This document shows, piece by piece, positions 19,815 to 30,022 of a stretch of DNA of 64,000 bases. The DNA is taken from positions 1,828,501-1,892,500 of the forward strand of contig CANJKZ010000910.1 of assembly GCA_947471745.1 (NCBI GenBank), read 5' to 3'. The notes beneath the pieces are model-generated. The model was given only the letters and a program-made list of their open reading frames with translations, did not search any database and was not told the DNA's origin. This DNA is from Closterium sp. Naga37s-1 (Eukaryota; Streptophyta; Zygnematophyceae; Desmidiales; Closteriaceae). How positions within the stretch are numbered: position 1 is the first letter of the stretch; every line of letters begins with the position of its first letter. Made by a program: the position numbers and the translations under genes.

Positions 19815-22085
19815 TTTGGGGCACGTGGTGGGGCATAACGGGTTGAAAGTGGACCCCAAGAAGGTAGCAGCTGTCCAGGAGTGGCCCGTCCCACGCGTGG
19901 GCCAAGTTCGATCATTCCTCGGCCTTGCGAATTATTTTCGTCGCTTCTTGGAAAATTATTCCACGATACTCGCTCCCCTCACGGCATTGACCCGGAAAGG
20001 ATGGACATGGGAGTGGACTCGACAGTGCCAAAAGGCCTTCGAAGAGGTCAAGCATAAATTAACTAACGCACCAGTTTTGGTGTTGCCAAACCCACAGAAA
20101 CCATATGAGGTGGTTACGGACGCCTCAACGGTGGGACTTGGTACAGTACTCCTGCAAGAAGGGCGCCCTGTGGCATTTGAGAGTTGAAAACTCTCCCTGG
20201 CAGAGCAACGCTACACGACTACCGAACAACAGTCGTTGGCTGTCGTGCATGCGCTAAGAATATGGCGATGTTATTTGGAAGGGGTAGAGTTCGTGGTCAC
20301 CACTGACCATTGTCCGAACACATATTTTTCTACCCAAGCTACCCTCACTCGTCGTCAGGCCCATTGGGCTGAACTTCTCAGCGGGTTCAGTTTCGACATT
20401 CGTTTGTCGTGCAGGTTCCACGAACCTGGCTGACCCCCTCAGCAGACAGCCGATAGGGGCAGCAACCGGGCTTGACGATACCGAACATGCGGCTGTTTTT
20501 GCTGCCTATTTTGGCATACTAGCTGCGGCGAAAGTGAGCGAGATCGTGTTCAGTGGTTTTGTGAAACGAATTCTTACATGATATCACATTTATTCCTGGT
20601 TCCAAACCCCACAGAACACCAATCATTTGACATGGGAACACGATCTCTGGTGGCGAACAAAAGAGGTTGCGGTACCTCATGTAGGCAATCTGCGGAATGA
20701 TATTTTGGAACAGGTGCATGCCACTAAATATGGGGGACACTTGGGCATGAATAAGACCCGGTGGGCCCTACGTGATGTGTACTGGTGGCCAGGAGTCGGT
20801 AGTGATGTCCAACAGTTTGTGGCACGTTGTGACATGTGCGCACGCAACAAACCGGACACACAGAAGCCTGGTGGTTTGCTTCAACCACTTGAAATTCCGA
20901 GTGAACCTTGGGAAAGTGTTTCACTGGATTTCATCACCGACCTCCCAAAAACCCGCAATGGGTATACAGCGATACTCGTGTTTGTAGATCGCCTTACAAG
21001 GATGGTACACTTCGTACCCACGACAACAGACATGTCAGCAGAGGATACAGCTTGGTTGTTCGTGACACATATGTTCCGCCTACACAGATTGCCACGAGTA
21101 TTAGTGTCTGATTGCGACCCACGCTTCACGAGCCGATTTTGGCGTGAAGTAACCAAGACACTCGGAACGAAGCTTAAGATGTCGTCAGCGTTCCATCCCC
21201 AGACAGATGGGCAAACAGGAACGGACTAATCGCACTCTCGAGCAGATGCTTTGTTCTTTCATAAGCCCAACATAGGACAATTGGGATGAGTTGTTACCCA
21301 TGGTCGAGTTTGCGATTAACAACTCAGTGCATGATAGCACACATGAAAAACCATTTATCTTGAACTGTGGCCGGCATCCCACAACACCTGCTACGCATGG
21401 GATTGGTGGTTTGAAATTACCTGCCGCAAAGGATTTTGTGGGCAAGCAACGAGAGGCCCTAAAGTCGGCACATCGTTGGTTGCAATAAGCCCAACAAAGG
21501 CAAAACTCCTATGCCGATATGAAATGCCAGGAAGTCTCATTCTCTGTTGGAGACAAAGTTTTGTTAAGCACGAGGAATATTCGGCTTAAGATCCCTGGTG
21601 CGAGAAAGTTGTTCCCTCGCTGGATTGGGCCCTTCAAGGTGGTTCAACGAGTTGGTGTGGTAACTTATAAGCTCAAGCTACCTGATACCCTTCAGATTCA
21701 CAATGTCTTCCATGTGTCTCTGTTAAGCAAGTACGTTGCGGAAGGCAAGTACTTACCACCACAAACAATCGTCCTAGGGGAGTAACTGTACCATGAAGTC
21801 GAACGAGTGCTTTTGCATCGTGATCGACAACGCGGCCGCAAGACTGTACGAGAGTTCCTCATTAAGAGGAAAGGCTATGGGCCTGAACGCAACTCTTGGG
21901 AGCCGGAAGAACATTTGATTGATACTGCGGTTCAGTCCTACATGGAAGACCTGGCTCAACGAGCACTCCCACAATCAGCGGATGGTGTTGACTCTGGTCG
22001 TAATGTGGTTCGTCGTACTCGTAGCACTCGTCCTAAGAAGCACCCCACGGCAACGAGGACGTTGCCAGCTGGAGGGGGAGGAGTG
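19815..22085 (+). pseudogene. Ty3-B RNase H, integrase and chromodomain
   Basis: 19816-20187 completes RT and opens RNase H (FLGLANYFRRFLENYS; VVTDASTVGLGTVLLQ). A TGA follows (FES-stop-KLSLAEQ, expected Arg), then YTTTEQQSLAVVHAL. The integrase has the zinc region (HLGMNKTR...CDMCARNK, about 20740-20850), the first Asp in LDFITDLP and the second in SDCDPRF. A one-base insertion at about 21215 destroys the NRTLEQ motif. Further stops are TAG at 21273-21275 (Gln) and TAA at 21487 and 21783 (both from CAA). A chromodomain follows (REFLIKRKGYGPERNSWEP, 21850-21905). Confidence 0.9.
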
Positions 22086-22807
22086 TAACATCTGGACCTA
22101 CCCCCACCTAGTCTCGATATGTCGAACCAGCTGTGAGAGGGAAACAAGGGGAGAAACATGGTTGGCTTGAAATTGATTGGAAGCGAGGACTTTGGAGTTG
22201 ATTGGAAATGCAACAAATCAGAAAGTTGCTACATAACTATGACTAAACCTACGCGATGGGTTTGAACAAAACCCACGTAAGTTCAAATGTCAACCTTGTC
22301 TAGCCAATCAGAACATACTCACCCTAAGTGAGTCGACGGAACTTCTGCCGCTGGTTGGAATTATAGCCAATCATAAACTCCCAACCTAATTCCAACGCAA
22401 CTCTCCCTTGAAATTGCAACCAATTAAAACATGACATGTATGGATAACATATTGCATACACAGCATTTTATTCCATTGTTTGTGCCATGTCATTGAGTAA
22501 AAGAATCAACCTTTGCCACATGGGCAAGGCCCATGGTGGTGCACCCTTCCTTGCCATGGGGGAGGTGTCTGCACCCCAAGGGGGTCTAGGGAGGGGTCTG
22601 AGCCAAGTAAGCTCATTCTCCACTTCCTATCCCCAACTAATCAATTGGGAAATATGATTCTTCTCTCATCAACTCACCTTCCAGAGTTTGTTACTGCATC
22701 TCCTAGCACTCTTTAGACTTAGTAATTTCCAGGAGTTGCTATTCTCTGTTTGTATTACAACCTATTGATAAATGGGTAAATGCCCCTTTTGTTAGTAGAT
22801 CCTTTAT
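22086..22807 (+). repeat. 3' LTR of Ty3-B
   Basis: It starts TGTAACATCTGG directly after the polypurine tract GGAGGGGGAGGAG (22070-22085). The right end is set by alignment with the 5' LTR and is uncertain by a few bases. Confidence 0.8.
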
Positions 22808-22814
22808 AGCCACG

Positions 22815-22940
22815 GTCGCGACTCTCCCTAAGTTCGCGACTCTCTCTACCTTCGCGACTTTCTCTACGTTCACGAATTTCGCTACGTTCGCAACATTCGC
22901 TAGGTTCACAAATTTCGCTACGTTCGCGAGTTTCGATGTG
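22815..22940. repeat. 18-bp tandem repeat, seven units
   Basis: Seven 18-bp units of the type TTCGCGACTCTCTCTACC and TTCACGAATTTCGCTACG lie end to end. Read on the minus strand they stay open as hexapeptide repeats of the type KFVNVA inside an open stretch of 111 codons (22739-23074). No gene is recognisable around them. Confidence 0.85.
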
Positions 22941-23536
22941 TTCGGAGGCACCACGGAGGTAGTACAGGGGCTTGATGGGTCAAAATTTTGACGGTGGTCA
23001 CCGTTCCAATCTGCTTTCACGCACTCCAGGTTTGTTGTTCCTAAATCACACCTACACACGATCCGCTCTAACACTCGGCAGACTAGAGCCCATGCTTGGT
23101 AGAAGTCTCATTGTGAAATCTTTACAGTAACCTGCAGAATTTTAGGAGCTATCTATTTTTGTTCTGACTAATGGGTAGGGAGGGGCATGGGGAGCTGGAT
23201 TTTGGGTGTGATCGCGATACACATGGTGTGAACCAAACCGTTTTTACTAGAAAGTAAAACTTTTTTTCGAAGAATGCAATATCGGAGAATAGACGTCGGG
23301 CGTATTCTTATTATTTCGGTTTATTTTTCTCAATCGAGTGTAGGGTCGGAAGGGTTAAATAACGGATCTACGTTGTATAGAAATTCGCAACCAATAATCT
23401 ACCCTAAATTCCTTTTCCTTATCAAGTTGGCTGTAAGGTTTGTTAACTTAACCCTGTCCGACTCTGATAGTTCTTGCTTTCCACTTGCCTGAAGGCCACA
23501 GATACCCGTCTGCCTACTAGACAAAGTGTGTGACTC
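22941..23536. other. Non-coding stretch before Ty3-C
   Basis: AT-richer DNA with no recognised gene. It may hold the decayed 5' LTR and leader of Ty3-C, but no primer site or LTR copy could be identified. Confidence 0.5.
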
Positions 23537-24594
23537 ATGGACCAGGAAGCAGTTAACAAGATGATGGCGCAAATGGCAGAAATGCAGGAAAGCATGAAGA
23601 CATTAATGATGAAAGTGGAGCATCTACGTGGAGAAAATGCCGAGCTACGTCGGGCGCGAGGTGAAGTGCGCCAGGAGTTGCCCATTGAAGAAGGCGATAC
23701 CACCAGCCATGGAGTGGGTGGCGTCGTAACAAGTGGCGAACTCACAGACAGCGACGAGGAAAGCGATAGGCTGGCAGCACAAGCACCAACAGCACTTGCA
23801 ATTGCTACAATCAAGATAAGACTTGCGAGCCCACCCCCATTCAACCCTACCAACAGCACTTGCAGTTACTACAGTTATGGGGTGGCAGTTCGGCGTGGAG
23901 ATTTTCTTTACTGCAGCACGAGTTGACGACAATGCCATGCATATTAATTACGCTGTTTTGCTTCTCCGAGGACCCACCCTGGTGGCGACGAACCTTGGAG
24001 ATACAGTGACTCCGACAGGTGTGACACATGCGGCAGACGGGACCTCAACTTCGGCTCATCAAGTGGCAACATCAATATTTGGTGTGACCAAGATTCGCAT
24101 GTGGAAGGAGTGGGGCGCAGCTTTGCGAGACCGTTTCGAGCACGTATCCGCATCGGAGCAAGCTCGTATGAAGCTGCGTGCCTGGTCGCAGTTGGCTTCT
24201 GTTCAGGACTACACAGCGTCATTTACGGCACTCGCCGACCAAGTGGACGACACGGCGGAACTGGAGCGATTGGATAAATATATTAGCGGCCTTAAAATAC
24301 GAGATATAGTACGAGGTCTGCCGAAGCCGCCCGTCTAAGTTCTGCGAAGTTGTACATTTGGCAGAGTCTACGGATGCACTGATGCAGTGGGCAAGGGCAG
24401 GTTCCCGGAAGGAAAACCGTTTTCGCAGACAGACCCAGCAGGCCACGATCAACGGAATCCATGCACCCGACCGCCCTTTTACATGGTTGTGTTATAAGTA
24501 TGGGAAGTCGGGTCACATGTCCAGAGACTGCCCCGAGAAAACGTCGGTGAAGAGGAGCGACGGGAAAGAGCAGGGAAAAGGGAAGAGTCAATAA
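23537..24594 (+). pseudogene. Ty3-C gag
   Basis: The frame starts MDQEAVNKMMAQMAEMQES with a coiled-coil-like N-terminus. It shifts near 23880, continues as capsid (WKEWGAALRDRFEHVSASEQARMKLRAWSQ shortened here to its key positions 24100-24190), and shifts again near 24335. The end holds a zinc knuckle CYKYGKSGHMSRDC (24490-24531) in which the second Cys is Tyr (TAT for TGT). Both shifts and the lost Cys make it non-functional. Confidence 0.8.
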
Positions 24595-25203
24595 CAGACG
24601 GGCCCCTTACTTACTGTGCTCTTTCGCCCGAACCCCACCATCCCCACCGAGTCGTGGTTCCGATTCATGCAATCAATCGCGCTCGGCTAAATACGGGGAT
24701 AGTCATGTAAATCACCCTGTGCTGGTCATTGGCACGGTGTTGAAGAAAAAAATATAAATGTCCCTCGATGGCGGGGCTAGCCAAAGCCTCTTCAAATTGG
24801 CGACAACAAAATAATGCAAGCTGCAACTGGACACGTGTCTGCCAGAAATTGACGCTCGCCTCTTGGATGGGACGCCTCTAGCGATACTGGAAGAAATGCG
24901 GATGGTGCGGGTTGAGTGTGGCGTCGATTTTGGCTTCAGTATGAAGTTTCTCGCGACGGCGCTGGACGGCTGCGACGTGCTTCTGAACGTGATTTCCCCC
25001 AAAAACACAACCACATCATCGACTGGACGACGGGATCGTGCAGCATCAGCAAGCACAAGGGGATCAATAAATTGCCTACATGGACCCCGGACTACATTCG
25101 GCCACTTCAACTGAGGCGCGCAACTGTTTGTTGTATTTTTGCGCGAGTTGGCAACTGACACCGACGGAAAGGATATAAAGAAGTTGTGCACAACTGTACC
25201 TCT
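24595..25203 (+). pseudogene. Ty3-C decayed protease region
   Basis: By position this should encode the aspartic protease. Fragments such as SLDGGASQS (about 24760) and CGVDFGFSMKFL (about 24915) can be read in shifting frames but no clean D-[ST]-G motif remains. Confidence 0.4.
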
Positions 25204-26632
25204 CGATTTAGCGGAGCTGATTCGATAGTACCCCGACATCTTTTCTGACGACCTGCCACCTGGACTACCACCCGAACATCCCTAGGACCACAAAATACAG
25301 TTGGAGCCTGGCGCACAACTGATTGTTCGTACGCAGTGGCAGCTGACTCAGCCCGAACTCGAGGAATTGCGAAGCCAGTACATCAGACCCAGTACATCCC
25401 CCTTCGCAGCTCCGATCCTATTCACACCGAAGAAGGACGGCGGCCTTCGCATGTGCATCGACTATCGCGTGCTCAACAGGGTTACCATCAAGTCTTGCTA
25501 TCCCATCCCAGACACTGACGACCTCCTCGACCAACTTCGCAGAGCTCGCTACTTCTCGAAAATCGACTTACGTGGCGGTTACCACCAGATTCGGGTTTTC
25601 GCCGACGATTGTCACAAGGCCGCGTTTCGAAACCCGTTACGCAAGCTACAAATTCACGGTGATACCGTTCAGCCTCACAAACGCGCTTTCGATTTTTCAA
25701 CTGACCATGAACCACATGTTTTGCGATCTTCTCGACAAATGTGTGATCGTCTATTTGAACGATATTCTGATTTTTAGCAGGACTCGCGACCAACACCTCC
25801 GCGACCTCGACGCAGTGTTTAAGCGCCTTTACAACAACCGCCTCATCACCAAGGGTTCTAAGTGCGAAGATTTTTTTGTTTTTGGGGCACGTAATCGCCC
25901 GCGACGGCATACAAATTGACCCGGCGAAGATATATACCATCCAGGAGTGGAAATCCCCGACTAATGTTACGGAGCTTCAAAGTTTTCTGGGCTTCATGAA
26001 TTACGTTCGGTGGTTTATCCCGAATATGGCGAGGATAACCGGCTCGCTGACCAACCTACTGCACAAGGACATGAATTTTGTGTGTGGGGAGGAGTCTGAG
26101 GCGGCTATTCTGGAGCTGAAGAATTTTCTGGTGTCCCCTCCAGTTCTGCGCATCGCCGACCCATCTACGACGTTCGAAGTCATCACCGACACTTCGGATT
26201 TCGCCATCGGCACTGTACTTCTCCAAGATTTTGGCAACGGTTTACAACCGATCGCCTACGAGCCACGAAAGATGCAGGCAGCCTAGCGGAACTACCCTAT
26301 ATATGACAAGGAAATGCTCGCCATCATCCACTTCGAAGTTTTGGAAGGAGACGTGGGCGCAGTACGGGACGAAGCTATTGTTCTTGTCGGCCTGCCACCC
26401 GCAAACCGACGGCCAAACCGAGCGGACCAGTTAGACGATGGAGCAGCTCATCCGCACAAATTGCCCCAACCCTACTCGCAGAGAAAATTCGCTCGCGATG
26501 CTAGAATTCGCGTACAACAATGCCCCATCCAGCACGACCAATCACGTCCCGGTTTTTTTGAATTACGGGATGGACACGGTGGTGCCAACCACGACTACAC
26601 TCGACAATCCGGATCCCCGTCCGTTGCCTAGC
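25204..26632 (+). pseudogene. Ty3-C RT, RNase H and integrase remnant
   Basis: RT motifs are SPFAAPILFTPKKDGGLRMC, FSKIDLRGGYHQIRV and the catalytic box YLND (25752-25763), where the first Asp of YLDD is Asn. TAG stops at about 25226 and 25283 and at 26284-26286 stand at expected Gln codons; frameshifts lie near 25650 and 25900. RNase H ([18 protein letters not shown]) is cut after EMLAII and joined to integrase text ([12 protein letters not shown], about 26396-26430). A TAG follows where Gln is expected, then EFAYNNAPSSTT. Confidence 0.85.
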
Positions 26633-26715
26633 CTGCACTGCTCTGTAGTCATACCCCTCATTAAGCAGTGTGCCACCCAGCAGAGCAGTGTGCGCCCCTG
26701 TAGAGCATCGTGCGC
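26633..26715 (+). repeat. Short piece of a Cop-5-type leader array left of Cop-4
   Basis: CACCCAGCAGAGCAGTGTGC and CCTGTAGAGCATCGTGCGC repeat the units of the array at 40329-40740 on the other side of Cop-4. Confidence 0.6.
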
Positions 26716-26843
26716 TATCAAATTGCAATTCGGCTTGTTAGGCTATAGTGGGGCACTCCATACGGAGTACAACACATTCTAGGGTTAGTACTTGTACCCC
26801 AGTCTTTGCTAGTCACATCATTCCCTTTACTGTCATTCTTAAC
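26716..26843 (+). repeat. 5' LTR of Cop-4
   Basis: TATCAAATTGCAATTCGG to CATTCTTAACA, 128 bp. It aligns with 40209 onward through CTAGTCACATCATTCCC and then the two ends differ. Confidence 0.8.
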
Positions 26844-26856
26844 ATGGTATCAGAGC
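26844..26856 (+). other. Primer-binding site of Cop-4
   Basis: TGGTATCAGAGCT, an exact match to the common initiator tRNA-Met type site. Confidence 0.85.
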
Positions 26857-26909
26857 TAGGTTAGGTTTGATGTCCGAACCTACTGCCGTACCTTCCGCTG
26901 CCCGTGACA

Positions 26910-27330
26910 CGCCCCTAGCACGCGCCCGTTTTCTTCCCATGGAGCGCCCCTAGAGCGCGCCGTTTTCTGGCCGTAGCGCACCCCTAGCGCGCATGCGGAT
27001 TTCTGGTCATCGAGCGCCCCTAGAGCGCGCCCGTTTTCTGTCTATAGCAAGCCCCTAGAGCGCGCCCGTTTTCTGCCTATAGCGTGCCCCTAACGCACGT
27101 CCAGTTGCTGCCCGTCGAGCGCCCCTAGAGCGTGCCGCTTTCTGCCCGTAGCGCACCCCTAGGGCGCGTCGTTTTTCCTGGCCGTCGTGCGCCCCTAGGG
27201 CGCGGCTGTTTTTTGCCCATGGCGCGCCCTAATGCTGTCCGGTTTCCGCCTGTGGCGTGCCCTTAGAGTGCGCCCCTAGAGTGCGCCCCTAGAGTGCGCC
27301 CCTAGTGCTGCCCGTTGTCTGCCCGTCACG
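26910..27330 (+). repeat. Leader array of Cop-4
   Basis: Imperfect repeats with GCGCCCCTAGAGCGCGCCCG and TTTTCTGCCCGTA words, period roughly 30-35 bp, between primer site and gag. Confidence 0.75.
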
Positions 27331-28006
27331 CACCCCTAGAGTGCGCTCCTTCAGTAGCCCGTCGAGCGCCTTAGCACGCCTTAGTCCTGCTAGCGCCACT
27401 AGTGCTACTACTGCCGCCCTTGCACCGCTGCCCGTCGTGGCCACTCTCCCGGTCTTAGCGGTTGACTTAGACGGACGCCCCTTCAAGTTAGGGTTGTGGC
27501 TTACGCACCTCCGCATGTATCTCCGGCGTTTCATTATAGATAGCGTCTCCCTGCTCAAGCACACGTCGAGGTCCCTTCGGGCCCCCGTGACTCCCACTGC
27601 GCCTACTGCTGACGCTAACAAGGACGGGCAATGGCAGTCCCGGACGAACAGCCTTGCCTACACACAGTGGACGGAGCTCGACGCTATCGCACAGCTTGCC
27701 GTCCGAGCTCACCTGCCGGTCTACCAGAGGGCCCACTTCTGTTAGGTGACGTTAGCCCAGACTCTCTACGACGCTGTGGCTAGACACTACTGGTCCCTCT
27801 CTCCTGCCACCCGGCCACTGCGACAGCGCCGTCCGTTGTTAAGGGAGGTGCAGCAGCTGGTCGAGGAGGCGAGTGTAGGTACCGGTACGTCTGCTCCTGC
27901 AGGTGGTGCCGCTGGTGGAGGCGGAGGTTCTGTGTGTGCACAGCAGCAGCAGCAGCGTCAGCCAGAAACCCTCTCGCCGCAGCAGCTTCGGGAGTGGGTT
28001 TCCTAG
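27305..28006 (+). pseudogene. Cop-4 gag
   Basis: One frame runs through TAG at 27743-27745 (expected Gln) to TAG at 28004-28006. It reads VLAVDLDGRPFKLGLWLTHL, corresponding to the MASPTVL...FDVWVDDL start of sister copies, then LYDAVARHYWS. Much of the capsid, the long Gly tract and the zinc motif are missing; only a short GGAAGGGGG and poly-Gln remain before ETLSPQQLREWVS. No clear ATG survives. Confidence 0.75.
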
Positions 28007-29069
28007 CGACGCGTCCCTGGTAGTGTAGAGGCTACTAGTCTAGGTGACTGTGAGCCTACTAGCACAGGTGCAGCCCCTGCGGAGGCGTTGCACACCTTCA
28101 TGCTTGACTCAGGCGTGTCTCGCTGCTTCGCGACTGCACCACAGTCACACCGCTCACTACACCTGTCCCAGTCACTCTGGCTGACCCCTCTAGGGGCCCA
28201 AACGTTGCACGTGCCTCCACGGTTCTCCCGTTTCCGGCAGCCCCCTTCTGGCTCACTCACAAGTCTCCACCTCCCTTCGTTCACTACGAACTTGGTGAGT
28301 AACACTGTCCTCCAGGACCAGTTGGTCACTACCACTACTCTTGGGGGTGAGCTTGTGGCAATCTGTACGGACTCACGGACTGGTGCCCACCTCGCCACGT
28401 TCACTCGGAGACCCGGGTCTGGCATGTATACGCTGACCACTGAGTCCGCACATGTAGCTGCGTTCGGCCAGTTAGCTGCATCTTGCTCGTGTCGATTACT
28501 TACGCACCCGTCTCTCCTCTGGCACCACCATCTTGGTCACCCCTCCCTGCCCCGTCTGCGTGGCATGCACTCCTGTCTCCTTGTCTCTGGCCTCCCCAGG
28601 TCCCTGGCCCCGCTCCTGCGCTTGCCTGCAATGCCTTGCCTTCCTTGCGTTGATGGGCAGTAGCGCGCCGCTCCTCACTCCTCGTTTCCCCCGACAACTG
28701 CTTCTCTGCAGACTCTCCACATGCACGTGTGGGGCCCCGCCTGCGTCACTGGAAAGGGCCAAGAGCGCTACTTTCTGCTGGTTGTTGACGACTACACTCG
28801 CTACACCACGGTCTTCCCATTGCAGAGCTAGGACGATGTCCGTAGTGTCTTGATCCCTTGGATCCGCACTGTCCGTCGACAGCTAAGCGCCCGGTTCCAG
28901 CAGAACCTCCCGGTCCTGCGACTGCACTCTGACCGAGGTGGTGAGTTTTCCTCCCGCCTCCTTGAGGATTTTTGTTGTGGAGAGGGCATCACCCAGTTGT
29001 TCACGCTTCCTTCCTCTCCAAAGCAGAATGGGATTGTTGAGCGCCGCATTGGCTTGATCATGGAGGTTG
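28007..29069 (+). pseudogene. Cop-4 protease and integrase N-terminal half
   Basis: The protease motif is LDSGVS (about 28108-28125). A shift follows directly. 28290-28525 reads the pre-protease to pre-integrase region and the zinc region is at about 28515-28655 (LWHHHLGHPSLPRLRG). TAGs at about 28657 and 28829 break the integrase. From 28850 the core is readable: LHSDRGGEF and KQNGIVERRIGLIMEV. Cop-3 inserts directly after this. Confidence 0.8.
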
Positions 29070-29199
29070 TGTCAAACTTATATGCTATAGTCTGTTTAGG
29101 CTGTAGTAGGGTAGTTCTTATAGGGTACAACACTTCTAGGTTTGCTACTTGTACCCTCATGCTTTCTAGTTCAGTCATTCATTCGCTCACATTCTAATA
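29070..29199 (+). repeat. 5' LTR of Cop-3
   Basis: 130 bp; inverted repeat GGGTACAA (29123-29130) and TTGTACCC (29149-29156). Its last dinucleotide is TA instead of CA. Confidence 0.95.
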
Positions 29200-29212
29200 T
29201 GGTATTTTGAGC
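29200..29212 (+). other. Primer-binding site of Cop-3
   Basis: TGGTATTTTGAGC follows the LTR; degenerate relative to TGGTATCAGAGC. Confidence 0.7.
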
Positions 29213-29334
29213 AGGTTCCCTTGTGGGAACGTTTTTTTAGGGCCCACCACGAACTTTTTCTTCCTGCCCTGCCCGAAGCGCGTCTCGCGCCTGCCCTAGC
29301 TACGCAGTCGCCCGCCCTTCCCTAGCCGGCCCCT

Positions 29335-29800
29335 TCTCAGCCGGCCCGTCCCGGCCTGTTCCGGGCCAGTCGCGGCCCCTTTGCCGCCCGTCGCGGCCCT
29401 TTTCCTGCCCGTCGCGGCCCCTTTGCCGCCCGTCGCGGCCTGTTCACCGCCCGTCGCGGCCCCTTTGCCGCCCGTCGCGGCCCCCTTTGCCGCCCGTCAC
29501 TGCCTGTTCGCCGCCCGTCGCGGCCTCTGCCCAGCAGCCCCCCTGTCGCGGCCACTGCCCAGCACTTCGCCGCCCGTCGCGGCCTCTGCCCTGCAGCCGC
29601 CCCCTGTCGCGGCCTCTGCCCTGCAGCCGCCCCTGTCGCGGCCCTGCTCTACTGTCGCCCCTGTCGCGGCCCTGCCCTGCGGCTGCCCACTGTCGCGGCC
29701 CTGCCTTCGCCGCCCGTCGCGGCCCCTACCCTGCAGCCGCCCTCTTTCGCGGCCCTGCCCTGAAGCTGCCCCTATCGCGGCCCTGCCCTGCACCCGCCCC
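29335..29800 (+). repeat. Leader array of Cop-3
   Basis: Units of about 21 bp (CGGCCCCTTTGCCGCCCGTCG) pass into longer variants with CTGCCCTGCAGCCGCCCCTG. The unit is related to the second Cop-2 array. Confidence 0.8.
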
Positions 29801-30022
29801 CGGTAAGCACCTGCGCAGTCTTGCCGCGCCGCGCCGCCTGCTGCCGCGCCGCGCTGCCAGGAACCGAGCCGCGCCGCCCTGCCGAGCTGCGCTGCCCAGC
29901 CGAGCCGCGCCGCCTTTGCCAAGCCGCGCCGCCCAGCCGAGTTGCGCCGCACTGCCAAGCCGCGCTGCCCTTCTGCTTGCCCTGCTTCTACTGCCACTGC
30001 TGCTACTGCTCCTACTGCTGCT

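Larger units (their letters stand above)
1907..22807 (+). mobile_element. Ty3-B: chromovirus retrotransposon split by Cop-1 and Cop-2
   Basis: Two near-identical direct repeats (1907-2571 and 22144-22807) flank, in order, a primer site, gag (3048-4529), protease and RT (11620-12876), RNase H, integrase and chromodomain (19815-22085). The order gag-PR-RT-RH-IN-chromodomain defines a chromovirus. Removing the two nested copia elements leaves about 7.3 kb, a normal size. Both excisions rejoin the protein: ...ELEYL before Cop-2 continues as GHVVGHNGL after it. The element is dead, with several stops and frameshifts. The 5' LTR lacks recognisable homology to the first about 58 bp of the 3' LTR. 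Confidence 0.9.
23537..26632 (+). mobile_element. Ty3-C: deleted Ty3/gypsy element, no LTRs found
   Basis: Remnants occur in order: gag (23537-24594), a protease-region spacer, RT (25204-25920), RNase H (25876-26300), and the end of integrase (26330-26632). About 1 kb between the RNase H ([12 protein letters not shown]) and the integrase C-terminal half (KFWKETW) is missing. The right side is cut off by Cop-family sequence. Protein wording differs from Ty3-B, so this is another lineage. Confidence 0.85.
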
